Shown: positions 50,172 through 59,595 of the stretch, one piece after another
How positions within the stretch are numbered: the first letter of the stretch is position 1
Layout of the letters: the number at the start of each line of letters is the position of its first letter
NCBI RefSeq assembly: GCF_023498005.1
Contig: NZ_CP097289.1
Location: forward strand, 434,001-498,000
DNA length: 64,000 nt
Direction of reading: 5' to 3'
DNA from: Streptomyces durmitorensis
Lineage (GTDB): Bacteria > Actinomycetota > Actinomycetes > Streptomycetales > Streptomycetaceae
Notes under the pieces: model-generated
The model's input: the letters and a program-made list of their open reading frames with translations, nothing else
What the model was told of the DNA's origin: nothing
Database searches by the model: none
Program-made: the position numbers and the translations under genes

Positions 50172-51044
50172 ATGACCCACACCTCCCCGCACGCGGCCCA
50201 CGACAGCGCCCACCACCGCCTTCCCCAGCACGATTCGGACGACGACGGCCAGGCGGAGATCCTCGATCTGGACGCGGAAGTACTCGCCGAGCACACCGCG
50301 TCCATCACCGCATGGCTGCCCCTCGACCAGGCTCCGCGCCACATCGTGGACCTGGGATGCGGGACGGGCACCGGCACGTTCGCCCTGCTCGCGCGCTTCC
50401 CCGCAGCGGAGGTGACCGCCGTCGACGCGTCGGCCCGTCATCTGCGCCGCCTGGCGGAACGGGCCGAGGCGCTCGGCGTGGCCGACCGGGTGCGCACGGT
50501 GCCCGCCGATCTCGACGCGGGCTGGCCCGAGCTCGGTGAGCCCGAGCTGGTGTGGGCGTCGGCCTCGATGCATCACATGGCCGACCCGGACCGCGCCCTG
50601 CGCGCGGTCCACGATCTGCTCGCCCCCGGTGGCCTGTTCGCCGTCGTGGAGCTGGCCGACTTCCCGCGCTTCCTGCCCACCGACGCCCCGAAGGAGCGGC
50701 CCGGCATCGAGGAGCGCTGCCACGCCGCCATGGCGCACCGCGACGCCGAGCACGTGTCGCACCGCGGCGCCGACTGGGGCCCCAAGCTGGCCGCCGCCGG
50801 ATTCACCGTCGAGGGGAAGCGGACCCTCACCGTGAACGTCGACGGCTCCCGCAGCGCGGCGGTCGGCCGGTACGCGCTCAGCAGCCTGAAGCGCCTGCGC
50901 GCCGGAGCCGCCCACGCCCTGACCGCGGAAGACCTCGGCGCCCTCGATCAACTCCTCGACACCGAGAGCCCACACAGCATCCTGCGCCGCAGCGACCTCG
51001 CCGTGCGCACCGAACGCACCGTGTGGGCCGCGCGCCGCGCCTGA
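50172..51044 (+). CDS. Class I SAM-dependent methyltransferase
   Basis: A 290-residue methyltransferase with motif I IVDLGCGTGTGTFALL (about residues 58-73), AVDASARHLRRLAE as motif II and ADLDAGWPELGEPEL as post-I. It resembles small-molecule UbiE-like enzymes. A histidine-rich N-terminus (HAAHDSAHHRLPQH) is unusual and could bind metal. ATG 50172. Followed by ligA after 36 bp, in the same direction. Confidence 0.88.
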   Translation: MTHTSPHAAHDSAHHRLPQHDSDDDGQAEILDLDAEVLAEHTASITAWLPLDQAPRHIVDLGCGTGTGTFALLARFPAAEVTAVDASARHLRRLAERAEALGVADRVRTVPADLDAGWPELGEPELVWASASMHHMADPDRALRAVHDLLAPGGLFAVVELADFPRFLPTDAPKERPGIEERCHAAMAHRDAEHVSHRGADWGPKLAAAGFTVEGKRTLTVNVDGSRSAAVGRYALSSLKRLRAGAAHALTAEDLGALDQLLDTESPHSILRRSDLAVRTERTVWAARRA

Positions 51045-51080
51045 GCTCGCTGAGGCCGATTGTCAGTGCCTCCGGGCACG

Positions 51081-53165
51081 ATGACTCACATGACAACCTC
51101 AGCTCCTGTGTTCGCCGATGCCGCTGCCTACGCGCAGGCGGTCGAGGACGCGTCGAAGGCCGCGGCCGCCTACTACACGGGCGGCACGTCGGCGTTGGAC
51201 GACGACGCGTACGACCGCCTGGTGCGGGCCATCGCGGAGTTCGAGGCCGAGCACCCCGACCAGGTGCTGCCCCACTCGCCGACCGGGAAGGTCGCAGGCG
51301 GCGCCGTGCAGGGCGATGTGCCGCACACGGTGGCCATGCTCAGCCTGGACAACGTCTTCGCGCCCGAGGAGTTCACCACCTGGACCGCCTCCGTGGCCCG
51401 CCGGATCGGCCGGGAGGTGACGCGGTGGAACGTACAGCCCAAGCTGGACGGCCTGGCCATCGCCGCCCGCTACACCGACGGCCGCCTCACCCGGATTGTC
51501 ACCCGCGGGGACGGCACGGCCGGAGAGGACGTCTCGCATGCCATCGGCACCATCGAGGGCCTGCCCGGCCGGCTCACCGAGCCGGTCACCGTGGAGGTGC
51601 GGGGCGAAGTCCTGATGACCACCGGCCAGTTCGAGCACGCCAACACGGTGCGCACCGCGCACGGCGGCGCCCCGTTCGCCAACCCGCGCAATGCCGCGGC
51701 GGGCACCCTGCGGGCCAAGGACCGCGCGTACACAGTGCCGATGACGTTCTTCGCCTACGGCCTGCTGCCCCTGCCCACCACTCCCGCCGACGCCGCCGGG
51801 CACCTGGCCGAGCTGGCCCACGGCGACCTCCTCCAGTACGCCGCCGATCTCGGCGTGCGGACTCCGGCCGGCACATCGGTGCCCGGCGTCACGCTGGAGA
51901 GCGTCGAGGACGTGCTGGCCCGGGTGGAGGAGATCGCCGCGCTGCGGGCCGAACTGCCCTTCGGGATCGACGGGATCGTCATCAAGGCCGACCTCGCCGC
52001 CGACCAGCAGGCCGCCGGATCCGGAAGCCGGGCCCCTCGCTGGGCAATCGCGTTCAAGCTGCCCGCCGTCGAGAAGATCACCAAGCTGATCGACGTGGAG
52101 TGGAACGTCGGCCGCACCGGCATCATCGCCCCGCGCGCCGTCCTGGAGCCGGTCGACATCGACGGCTCCACCGTCACGTACGCGACGCTGCACAACCCCT
52201 CCGACATCACCCGGCGCGACCTGCGCATCGGCGACCAGGTGATGGTCTACAAGGCGGGCGACATCATCCCCCGCGTCGAAGCCCCGGTCGCCCACCTGCG
52301 CACCGGGGACGAACAGCCGATCGTCTTCCCCGAGGTGTGCCCGCAGTGCGGCTCCCCCATCGATGCCGGCGAGCAGCGCTGGCGGTGCGAACGCGGCCGC
52401 GACTGCCACCTGGTCGCCTCGCTGTCGTACGCCGCCGGGCGCGACCAGCTCGACATCGAGGGCCTCGGCGCGAGCCGCGTCGTGCAACTTGTCGACGCGG
52501 GCCTGGTCGCCGACATCGCCGACCTCTTCACCCTCACCCGCGAACAGCTCCTGGGCCTGGAGCGGATGGGCGAGACCAGCACGGACAACCTCCTGGCCGC
52601 GATCGAGACGGCCAAGACCCAGCCCCTCTCCCGGGTCCTGTGCGCACTGGGCGTGCGCGGCACCGGCCGCTCCATGTCCCGCCGCATCGCCCGGCACTTC
52701 GCCACCATGGACCACATCCGTGCCGCCGACGCGGAGGCGATGCAGCAGGTCGAGGGCATCGGCAGCGAGAAGGCCCCCGTCATCGTGGCCGAGCTGACCG
52801 AACTCGCCCCGGTCATCGACAAACTCACCGCGACCGGTGTGAACATGACCGAGCCCGGCGCCACACCCCCCACCCCCGACGACCGGACCGAGACCGGCAC
52901 ACCAGCGGCCCCGGGCCCGCTGGACGGCATGACCGTGGTCGTCACGGGCGCCATGACCGGCCCGTTGGAACAGCTCAGCCGCAACCAGATGAACGAACTG
53001 ATCGAACGCGCCGGCGGCAAGTCGTCCTCCAGCGTCTCCAAGCGCACCAGCCTGGTCGTCGCCGGGGAAGGCGCGGGGTCCAAGCGCGCCAAGGCCGAGT
53101 CGCTCGACATCCGTCTGGCCACCCCGGACGAATTCGCCGAGCTCGTGGCCGCCCTGCTCACCTGA
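51081..53165 (+). CDS. ligA: NAD-dependent DNA ligase
   Basis: A 694-residue complete LigA. The Ia domain is present (about residues 10-70), and the nucleotidyl-transfer lysine lies in [13 protein letters not shown] (Lys121). The OB fold contains [18 protein letters not shown], and a four-cysteine zinc finger is [20 protein letters not shown] (from Cys420). HhH repeats and a C-terminal BRCT domain (from about 612) follow. Streptomyces often carry a second ligA besides the essential one; this copy, in an accessory neighbourhood, is probably the second. ATG 51081, with ATG 51090 as an alternative. Confidence 0.95.
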   Translation: MTHMTTSAPVFADAAAYAQAVEDASKAAAAYYTGGTSALDDDAYDRLVRAIAEFEAEHPDQVLPHSPTGKVAGGAVQGDVPHTVAMLSLDNVFAPEEFTTWTASVARRIGREVTRWNVQPKLDGLAIAARYTDGRLTRIVTRGDGTAGEDVSHAIGTIEGLPGRLTEPVTVEVRGEVLMTTGQFEHANTVRTAHGGAPFANPRNAAAGTLRAKDRAYTVPMTFFAYGLLPLPTTPADAAGHLAELAHGDLLQYAADLGVRTPAGTSVPGVTLESVEDVLARVEEIAALRAELPFGIDGIVIKADLAADQQAAGSGSRAPRWAIAFKLPAVEKITKLIDVEWNVGRTGIIAPRAVLEPVDIDGSTVTYATLHNPSDITRRDLRIGDQVMVYKAGDIIPRVEAPVAHLRTGDEQPIVFPEVCPQCGSPIDAGEQRWRCERGRDCHLVASLSYAAGRDQLDIEGLGASRVVQLVDAGLVADIADLFTLTREQLLGLERMGETSTDNLLAAIETAKTQPLSRVLCALGVRGTGRSMSRRIARHFATMDHIRAADAEAMQQVEGIGSEKAPVIVAELTELAPVIDKLTATGVNMTEPGATPPTPDDRTETGTPAAPGPLDGMTVVVTGAMTGPLEQLSRNQMNELIERAGGKSSSSVSKRTSLVVAGEGAGSKRAKAESLDIRLATPDEFAELVAALLT

Positions 53166-53183
53166 CCACCCCACGCACAAGAA

Positions 53184-53222
53184 GGGTGGGCCCGCCACGT
53201 GCGAACGGAAACGGGCCCACCC
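53184..53222 (+). terminator. Hairpin terminator after ligA
   Basis: GGGTGGGCCCG (53184-53194) and CGGGCCCACCC (53212-53222) form a perfect 11-bp stem with a 17-nt loop, 19 bp after the ligA stop. No U tract follows, as common in actinomycetes; it would also serve the convergent gene ending at 53259. Confidence 0.75.
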
Positions 53223-53258
53223 ACAGCGTCCTTGGGAACGCATGCGGCCACCGTACGA

Positions 53259-54170
53259 TCACCCGCGCCGCCCCGCATGCCGAGCAGGCGCTTCCCGAAC
53301 TCCTCGTCGCCCCGAAGAACCGCGCGGCGCCCACTCGGTCGCGTGGTCCTGGACGAACTCGGCGAAGGAGCGGGGCGGGCGGCCGGTCAGGTCGAGCACC
53401 GCCGTGCTGACCTGATCGTCCCGGCCGGCCCTGATGCCGTCTTCCACAGCGGCGAGGGCGGCGGCGAACTCGGCGGACATGCCTGCGGCCTGATGGTTCG
53501 CCGCCTGTTCGTCGGTGCCGATGCGCACCACCCGGACCGGCCGTCCGGTGCGGGCGGCAATGATCGCCGCCGCGTCCGGGTGACTCAGTGCCTTCGGCCC
53601 GGTGAGCAGGTGGTCTCGCCGGTCATCAGGTTCGACGCCGGGGTCGGCCAGCAGGACGGAGGCCGTGGCCGCGATGTCCCGTACGTCGATCCAGCCGATG
53701 CGGCCGTCACCGGCGGCGGTGCGGATCTCGCCGTGCCGCCGGATCCGCTCCCCCAGCGGGTGCGGGCGAAGGAAGTTCTGCATGAACCCGGAGGCGCGAA
53801 GCACGGCCCACCCCGGCCGTGCCCGCACCCGCGCGGCAAGCTCCAGCGCGCCGGGAGCGTTCGGCAGCACGACGGCGGAGCCGAGGAGCACCACCCGGCG
53901 TACGCCGAGCCGTTCCGCCTCCGCCAGGAAGGGACCGACCAGCGGCATCGGATCCACGGAGTGCGTCGGAGGCACCAGGAAGATCCGGTCCATCCCGCGC
54001 AGCGCTGCCGGATGGGTGGCCGGATCTCCCCAGTCGAACCGGACCGCGGCAGGGTCGCCGGCAGACGGGGTGCGGCTCGCCACCCGGAGCGGCACGCCGT
54101 TGCCGCGCAACAGTTGGACCAGCGCGCGCCCGGTCTTGCCGGTGCCACCGGTCACCAGCCCGCCGGTCAT
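53259..54170 (-). CDS. NmrA-like NAD(P)-binding protein
   Basis: A 303-residue atypical SDR. The N-terminal dinucleotide motif is GLVTGGTGKTGRALVQLLRG, followed by RVVLLGSAVVLPN and IGWIDVRDIAATASVLL, as in NmrA-like and quinone-reductase-like proteins. No catalytic YxxxK is seen, so it may be a redox sensor or a quinone reductase. The C-terminal 20 residues (Arg/Gly-rich) are not family-like. It overlaps the upstream SnoaL-like gene by 4 bp. Confidence 0.85.
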   Translation of the reverse strand: MTGGLVTGGTGKTGRALVQLLRGNGVPLRVASRTPSAGDPAAVRFDWGDPATHPAALRGMDRIFLVPPTHSVDPMPLVGPFLAEAERLGVRRVVLLGSAVVLPNAPGALELAARVRARPGWAVLRASGFMQNFLRPHPLGERIRRHGEIRTAAGDGRIGWIDVRDIAATASVLLADPGVEPDDRRDHLLTGPKALSHPDAAAIIAARTGRPVRVVRIGTDEQAANHQAAGMSAEFAAALAAVEDGIRAGRDDQVSTAVLDLTGRPPRSFAEFVQDHATEWAPRGSSGRRGVREAPARHAGRRG

Positions 54171-54610
54171 CGGGTCGCCTCGGGGCTCAGCGAGTCGAGG
54201 AACTCGGGCAGCGTCCCGGCCGCAGAGGCGGTGGCCAGCGGGTTCCAGTAGTCGCGGTAGCGGTGGATCAGACCGTCCTTGACGGTGATCACCACGATGT
54301 AGTCCAACCGATAGGCCTCTCCACTGCTCACCGTGTGCCCCTCCCCGGTGAACTCCACGACGATCGTGTCCGGCCGTTCCGTGTGGTGCACGGTGACCGC
54401 GGGGATCTCTCGCACGTCCATCAGCTCCGGTAGGCGGCCCAGGTAGGTGCGGACCTCTTCCCGCCCGGTCAGCCGACGCGGCGAGGTCCCCATGGCGAAC
54501 GGGAACTCGGCGGTGCCGTCATCCGCCCAGAGGCCGGCGGCGGCGTCCATGTCCTTGGCCAGCAGCAGCTCCAGCATCCGACGGAACGTCTCCTCGGGAG
54601 AGCTCGGCAC
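54167..54610 (-). CDS. SnoaL-like/NTF2-fold protein
   Basis: A 147-residue NTF2-fold protein (FRRMLELLLAKDMDAAAGLW, DDGTAEFPFAMGTSPRRLTG, TVSSGEAYRLDYIVVITVKD). SnoaL-like proteins include polyketide cyclases, isomerases and binding proteins. GTG 54610 follows GGAGG at 5 bp. It is coupled to the NmrA-like gene by 4 bp and is divergent from the XRE gene, with a perfect dyad in between. Confidence 0.85.
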   Translation of the reverse strand: MPSSPEETFRRMLELLLAKDMDAAAGLWADDGTAEFPFAMGTSPRRLTGREEVRTYLGRLPELMDVREIPAVTVHHTERPDTIVVEFTGEGHTVSSGEAYRLDYIVVITVKDGLIHRYRDYWNPLATASAAGTLPEFLDSLSPEATR

Positions 54611-54637
54611 GGTGTCCTCCAATGTCCAACGGGGCGT

Positions 54638-54655
54638 GACCAGTTCAGACTGGTC
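54638..54655. promoter_or_regulatory. Dyad operator upstream of the XRE gene
   Basis: GACCAGT, 4 bp, ACTGGTC: a perfect 7-bp inverted repeat in the divergent intergenic region between the SnoaL-like gene and the XRE gene (54733). It is a plausible binding site for the XRE protein. Confidence 0.7.
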
Positions 54656-54732
54656 GGCGGCCCGCCCCCGTGGAACCGACGGCTGAGCCCCGGACCGGCA
54701 GTCCGTGGCTAAGCCGGACGCCCCGTGCCACC

Positions 54733-55581
54733 ATGGACGAAATGAGCAGAGCCGAACTGGCCGACTTTCTGCGCCGCCGACGGGAAGCACTGCGCCCGGC
54801 CCAGATGCCGGCCACGGCGATCCACCCGCCGGGCCGACGCGCCCGGCGCACTCCTGGGCTTCGCCGCGAAGAGGTCGCCGCGCTGGCCGGGGTGTCGGTC
54901 AGCTACTACGAGCGGCTCGAGCAGGCCCGCGCGGCGCGCCCGTCCCCGGAGGTCCTTGCGGTCCTGGGTACGGCGCTGCGGCTCACTGTCACGGAGCGCG
55001 AGCACATGGCGCGGCTGGCCGGTCAGGTCCCGCCCGGCACGGAGGCCGATCGGCGGCCTGTGCCCGCCGAGGCCCAAGGGCTGCTCGACCGGCTCGGGTC
55101 GATACCCGCCTATCTGGTCGACGAGCGGCAGGACATCGTGGCCTGGAACAGCGCGGCGTCCGCGCTGATCATCGATTTCGGGCTGCTGCCCGCCGAGGAG
55201 CGCAACACCGTACGGCTCGCCATCCGGCTGGGCGGCACCTTCTGCCGGGCACCGGCAGGCGAGGAGCGCGAGTTCGCCCGGCAATTCGCCGCCCAACTGC
55301 GCGCGGCAGCCGCCCGCTACCCCGACGACCGCTCCCTCCCCGAACTGATCAATGAACTCGCCGCGCACAGCCCGGAATTCCTGGCGGGCTGGCGCGACCA
55401 CGACGTACGGCCCGTACCGATGCTGCGGAAGTTCCTGCGTCACCCAGAGCTGGGCGATCTGGAAGTGGTCTGCCAAACCCTGTTGCTGCCCGGCACCGGC
55501 CTCCAACTGGCGATGTACACCGCGGAACCGGGCAGCCCGAGCGCCACCGCGCTCGCCCGGCTCGGAGCCCGCAGCGAGTGA
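54733..55581 (+). CDS. XRE regulator with MmyB-like ligand-binding domain
   Basis: A 282-residue protein of the same type as the one at 35757, with the HTH TPGLRREEVAALAGVSVSYY and YERLEQARAARPS, and a C-terminal PAS-like domain (ILVDERQDIVAWN-like SIPAYLVDERQDIVAWNSAA). ATG 54733. It is divergent from the SnoaL-like/NmrA-like pair and probably represses it. Confidence 0.92.
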   Translation: MDEMSRAELADFLRRRREALRPAQMPATAIHPPGRRARRTPGLRREEVAALAGVSVSYYERLEQARAARPSPEVLAVLGTALRLTVTEREHMARLAGQVPPGTEADRRPVPAEAQGLLDRLGSIPAYLVDERQDIVAWNSAASALIIDFGLLPAEERNTVRLAIRLGGTFCRAPAGEEREFARQFAAQLRAAAARYPDDRSLPELINELAAHSPEFLAGWRDHDVRPVPMLRKFLRHPELGDLEVVCQTLLLPGTGLQLAMYTAEPGSPSATALARLGARSE

Positions 55582-55891
55582 CCGGGCTCACCGGCGACGC
55601 CCTCGATGTGCAGGAGTAGCAATTCTTTCTGCCGCTTCTGCTGAACGTCGCACACAGTGGGCGTACTTGCTGCACCGATCACCCGCCGCGACGGGAGCCG
55701 AGCGCCATGCAGAGCGCCACGGCCACACCAGTGGGATCGAGGCCTGGGAAGCGGCCGGGCTGCCGGTCGTGTCCGGTCCCACGGGGAAGTAACCGGGTGT
55801 AGGGCAGCGGGCCGACCGTTCCGTCGCGTCCCGTCCCGTCCCGTCCCCCAAAGCCCGTCACGTGATCCACCGCTTTCTCGCGAAGGGAACC

Positions 55892-57268
55892 ATGGCCATG
55901 TTCTTCGTCGACACCCTGACGTTCGAGGGCCTGGGAAACCGCAGTTATCTGTCCGGCGGCGCACGTGCCGCCGTCGTCGTCGACCCGCCGCGCGACATCG
56001 ACCAGTTGATCGCGGCGGCGACGAAGCGCGGGGTGCGCATCGTGTACGTGGCGGAGACCCACGTGCACAACGACTACGTCACCGGAGGCCTTGAGCTGGC
56101 TCGCATCACGGGCGCCGTCTACCTGGTGCCATCGGCGGCTCACGTGTCCTTCGCCCGAACCCCGGTCGCCGACGGTGACACGCTCGAGGTGGACGAGGGT
56201 CTGGTGCTGCGTGCCATCGCCACTCCCGGTCACACGCCCCACCACACCTCGTACGTCCTTGAGGAGGACGGCCGCGGTGTGGCGGCGTTCACCGGCGGCT
56301 CCCTGCTGATCGGCACGGTGGGGCGGCCGGACCTGGTGGAGCCGCGGCTGACCGAGCAACTGGCCCGTGCCCAGCACGCCTCCGCGCACCGGCTGGCCGA
56401 CGAGCTGGACGACACGGTGCCGGTGCTCCCCACCCACGGCTTCGGCAGTTTCTGCTCCTCCTCCCAAGCCCAGGGGGACGCGACCACGATCGGCAAGGAA
56501 CGCAGGGCCAACGACGCGCTCATCCTCGATGTGGACACCTTCGTCGCCCGGACACTCGCGAGCCTGGAGGAAGTGCCCGCCTACTACACGCACATGGGCC
56601 CGATCAACGCCGCCGGTCCCGCCCCTGTCGACCTCACCCCGCCCGCGCCCGCCGACGCCGGACAGATCGCCGAGCGGCTGGCCGCCGGAGAGTGGGTGGT
56701 GGACCTCCGCAACCGGGTCGCCTTCGCCGAGGGACACGTGGCCGGGACGTTCAACTTCGAAGGCGACGGCAAGCTCGCCACGTATCTCGCCTGGCTGATC
56801 CCCTGGGGCAAGCCCGTCACGCTGCTGGCCGAGACGGCCGCCCAGATCGCCGACGCACAGCGCGAACTGACCCGCGTGGGCATCGACCGTCCGGCCGCCT
56901 CCGCCACCGGCGGCCCGGCGAGCTGGCTCCGCGAGGGCGAACGCGCAGCGTCGTTCCCGCGCGCCACCTTCGCCGACCTCGCCGAGGCCCGCCGGTGCGG
57001 CGCGGGGGCGCTGGTGCTCGACGTACGCCGTGATTCCGAACGCGCCGCCGGACACATCACCGGCTCGGTGCACATCCCGGTCCATGAACTGCGCCTGCGG
57101 ACCGACGAGATACCGGACGGCACGGTGTGGGTCCACTGCGCCGGAGGGATGCGCGCCGCGATCGCCGCCTCTCTCCTGGACGCCGCAGGACGGCAGGTCG
57201 TCGCGGTCGACGACGGCCTCGACGCCGCGGGCTACGCGGGCCTGCCCCTCACCACCCCCCGTGCCTGA
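55892..57268 (+). CDS. Persulfide dioxygenase-type MBL fold with two rhodanese domains
   Basis: A 458-residue fusion. The N-terminal metallo-beta-lactamase domain carries THVHNDYVTGG (the ETHE1/GloB-type HxHxD motif with tyrosine replacing the last histidine, as in this subfamily), followed by ATPGHTPHH and VLPTHGFGS. Two rhodanese domains follow: the first (about 260-355) lacks an active cysteine, the second (about 365-455) has VHCAGGMRAA with the active cysteine. Together they oxidise and handle sulfane sulfur, probably glutathione- or mycothiol-persulfide. ATG 55892 follows AAGGGA; a GTG at 55862 is an alternative. Confidence 0.92.
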   Translation: MAMFFVDTLTFEGLGNRSYLSGGARAAVVVDPPRDIDQLIAAATKRGVRIVYVAETHVHNDYVTGGLELARITGAVYLVPSAAHVSFARTPVADGDTLEVDEGLVLRAIATPGHTPHHTSYVLEEDGRGVAAFTGGSLLIGTVGRPDLVEPRLTEQLARAQHASAHRLADELDDTVPVLPTHGFGSFCSSSQAQGDATTIGKERRANDALILDVDTFVARTLASLEEVPAYYTHMGPINAAGPAPVDLTPPAPADAGQIAERLAAGEWVVDLRNRVAFAEGHVAGTFNFEGDGKLATYLAWLIPWGKPVTLLAETAAQIADAQRELTRVGIDRPAASATGGPASWLREGERAASFPRATFADLAEARRCGAGALVLDVRRDSERAAGHITGSVHIPVHELRLRTDEIPDGTVWVHCAGGMRAAIAASLLDAAGRQVVAVDDGLDAAGYAGLPLTTPRA

Positions 57269-57301
57269 ACACCACCTGACCCACAAGCGCGAAGGCCCAC
57301 G

Positions 57302-57424
57302 ATGTCCCACCTCGACAGTGGTCACAGCCGCCCTGCCCTTGAACAGGCCCTGCACCACACTGGCGACGGCACCGCCGTGCCGTCGGTGGGCGAGATATCC
57401 GGGCAGGGCGGCCGAGCCGCGTGA
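57302..57424 (+). CDS. Small ORF (40 residues) coupled to TauE/SafE
   Basis: An ATG at 57302 with GAAGG 7 bp upstream opens a 40-codon frame (MSHLDSGHSRPALEQALHHT, then a Gly-rich end). It stops as TGA overlapping the GTG start of the transporter by 4 bp (57421-57424). The overlap is as in the neighbouring coupled genes. It may be a leader peptide or a short sulfur-metabolism protein. No family is recognised. Confidence 0.4.
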   Translation: MSHLDSGHSRPALEQALHHTGDGTAVPSVGEISGQGGRAA

Positions 57425-58170
57425 GCACCCTCGTCCTGGCCTTGGTCGCGGGGGCCGTGGTCGGCCTGGCGCTCGGCGCCCTCGGCGGCGGGGGCAGTGT
57501 CCTCGCCGTGCCCGCGTTGATCTACCTGCTCGGCTTCACACCCGCGGCGGCCACCACCGCGAGCCTGGTCATCGTCACCGCTACCTCGCTGACCGCCCTG
57601 TACGGCCATGCCCGGTCCGGTCACGTGCGGTGGAAGGCCGGGGCCCTGTTCGCCGCCGCCGGTCTCCTGCCCGCGGCGCTCGCAGGAGCCGCCGCGAGCC
57701 GCCTGCCCCAGGCCGCCCTCACCATCGCGTTCGGCGTCATCGCGGGCCTCGCCGCGCTCATGATGCTGCGTCCGGCACCGGCGGCCGGTGCGGGGGACGG
57801 CACGGTGCGGCCTGCGAAGGCGGCGGGCACCGGGGCGGGCCTCGGCGCGCTGACCGGTCTCCTGGGAGTGGGGGGAGGCTTCCTCGCGGTACCGGCGCTG
57901 GTCACCGTGCTGGCGTTCGAGATGCAGGCTGCGATCGGCACCAGTCTGCTGGTCATCTCGGCCAACTCACTGGCTTCCCTGGCCACCCGAGGGGCCACCG
58001 TCGCGGGGCTCGACTGGTCGGCCATCGGCCCGTTCGCCGCCGCCGCACTCCTCGGCGCGTGGGACGGCAAACGCCTGGCTCTCAAGGCCTCCGGTCCCCT
58101 GCTGCAGCGCTCCTTCGCGTTCGTGCTGCTGGCGGTGGCGGCGTTCATGCTCCTCGACGCCGTCGTGTGA
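57421..58170 (+). CDS. TauE/SafE-type sulfite exporter
   Basis: A 249-residue membrane protein with about eight helices. The two TauE/SafE halves each start with a Gly-rich segment: GAVVGLALGALGGGGSVLAV and LGALTGLLGVGGGFLAVPAL. These define the family of anion exporters, thought to export sulfite, sulfoacetate or other organosulfur anions. GTG 57421. It follows the persulfide dioxygenase, forming a sulfide-detoxification module. Confidence 0.92.
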   Translation: MSTLVLALVAGAVVGLALGALGGGGSVLAVPALIYLLGFTPAAATTASLVIVTATSLTALYGHARSGHVRWKAGALFAAAGLLPAALAGAAASRLPQAALTIAFGVIAGLAALMMLRPAPAAGAGDGTVRPAKAAGTGAGLGALTGLLGVGGGFLAVPALVTVLAFEMQAAIGTSLLVISANSLASLATRGATVAGLDWSAIGPFAAAALLGAWDGKRLALKASGPLLQRSFAFVLLAVAAFMLLDAVV

Positions 58171-58186
58171 CGCGCAGCCGCGCGAG

Positions 58187-58231
58187 TTTCAGTGGTGCTG
58201 CTTTCAGTGGTGCCGCTTTCAGTGGTGCTGC
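58187..58231. repeat. Triplicated 15-bp end of the monooxygenase gene
   Basis: Three tandem 15-bp copies of TTTCAGTGGTGCTGC (58187-58201, 58202-58216, 58217-58231; one mismatch in the middle copy). Read on the minus strand each encodes the last residues and stop of the flavin monooxygenase; the first encountered copy (58217-58231) contains the used stop codon. Confidence 0.85.
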
Positions 58232-59376
58232 GTCATGTGGGCGAGGGTCTGTGCGGCGCTGTCAGGTGCGAAGGCGCCGTTGATTCCCTCTGCGGCTCCT
58301 GCGGCGGCTTCGGCGGAGCGCGGCAGGAGGACTTTCTCGTACGCGGTGATGGCCTGGTCGACGGTGGGGTGGTCGATGAGCGCCCGGGCGAGGTCGGCGC
58401 CGTCGAGCATGGCGAGGTTGGCGCCCATCCCGGAGAAGGGGGACATGAGGTGGGCGGCGTCGCCGAGGAGGGTGAGGCCGGGGGTGTGGGGCCAGGTGTG
58501 CGGGACGGGAAGGGCGTACAGGGGGCGGTTGGTATAGCCGGTGTCCGTGCCGGTGATGAAGCCGAGCAGGTCGGGGCTCCAACCGGTGAACTCATCGAGG
58601 AGAGCGTCGCGTACGGCTGCGGTGTCGGTGAGGTCGAGTCCGGCCTGCCGGTGCCAGTTCTCGTCGGTGCGCATGCCGATGTAGATGCGGATGTGTCCGC
58701 CGCTGTTGCGCTGAGCGACGAAGCCCTGGTTGTCGTCGAGGGCCATCATGGTGCCGTCGCCGGTGAGTTCGGCGAGGCGGGGGTGGCGGTGGTCGGCATC
58801 GCTGAGCCCGGCCTCGACGAAGGTGACGCCGGTGTAGACCGGCGTCGCGTCGGACAGGAGACGGCGGACCTGGGACCAGGCACCGTCGGCCCCGATGACG
58901 AGGTCGGCGTCGGCGGCGGCGATCGTGGCGTCGGCGAAGTGCAGGCGATGGGTGCCGTCTTTGAGCGGGTCGACGCGCGTGAGCTTGTGGCCCCAGCGCA
59001 CGGTGCCCGGCTTGAGGGAATCGAGGAGGAGGCCGCGCAGTTGGCCGCGGTCTATTTCGGGGTTGCCCTCGGTGGCGTCGGCCGCGGGCGGGGCGGCGTC
59101 GAACAGGATCCGCCCGTCCCGGCCAACCAGTCGCATCTGCTGGCCCTCGGGACGTGCCTCGGCCAGGAAGTCGTCCAGCAATCCGGCTGTACGCAGGGCG
59201 TGTTGGCCGGAGCCGGGATGCATGTCGAGGGTGCCGCCCTGGTCGCGGGCGGCGCGGGAGGCGTCGGCGTCGTAGACGGTGGCGGCGATGCCGTGCTCCT
59301 GGAGGATGCGGGCGCAGGTCAGGCCGCCGGGACCGGCGCCGATGATCGCGATACGGGGTGCGGGGGTGGTGGTCAT
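58219..59376 (-). CDS. FAD-dependent monooxygenase, TetX-like
   Basis: A 385-residue group A flavoprotein monooxygenase. The FAD motif is IIGAGPGGLTCARILQEHGI, the DG motif DLVIGADGAWSQVRR, and the second FAD motif LTLLGDAAHLMSPFSGMGAN. The last segment and the spacing are close to tetracycline-modifying TetX, but many related enzymes act on other aromatic substrates, so no resistance is claimed. ATG 59376 follows GGAGAACC. It is divergent from a TetR gene and probably repressed by it. Confidence 0.9.
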   Translation of the reverse strand: MTTTPAPRIAIIGAGPGGLTCARILQEHGIAATVYDADASRAARDQGGTLDMHPGSGQHALRTAGLLDDFLAEARPEGQQMRLVGRDGRILFDAAPPAADATEGNPEIDRGQLRGLLLDSLKPGTVRWGHKLTRVDPLKDGTHRLHFADATIAAADADLVIGADGAWSQVRRLLSDATPVYTGVTFVEAGLSDADHRHPRLAELTGDGTMMALDDNQGFVAQRNSGGHIRIYIGMRTDENWHRQAGLDLTDTAAVRDALLDEFTGWSPDLLGFITGTDTGYTNRPLYALPVPHTWPHTPGLTLLGDAAHLMSPFSGMGANLAMLDGADLARALIDHPTVDQAITAYEKVLLPRSAEAAAGAAEGINGAFAPDSAAQTLAHMTQHH

Positions 59377-59595
59377 GGTGGTTCTCCGTTTCTGCGGCAC
59401 GGCAAGGCCGAGCCGCGGTGTGGCTTCGCGTGGGTGGGTGTTCTTCGACGATTCGCGCGGAGAGGCGGCAAGGCGGTTCTGGCGCCGGGCGCCGCGCAGT
59501 GCGCCTCACGGCCGCTACTCCAGAAGAGCACACCGACTCAATAAGTGCAACGACTCAACTTTTGAAGCTGAGCAACCGAAGGGTAGAGTCCAGGT

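Noticed and set aside
48213..50975. A 920-residue fusion including the oxidoreductase
   Set aside because: The upstream two thirds are antisense to the XRE-cupin and methyltransferase genes; the conserved protein begins at ATG 49316.
55679..57358. A 559-residue minus-strand frame
   Set aside because: Antisense shadow of the persulfide dioxygenase gene; no conserved domain.
58219..59376. Tetracycline-resistance gene tetX
   Set aside because: The flavoprotein motifs resemble TetX, but the family is broad and the substrate cannot be read from sequence.
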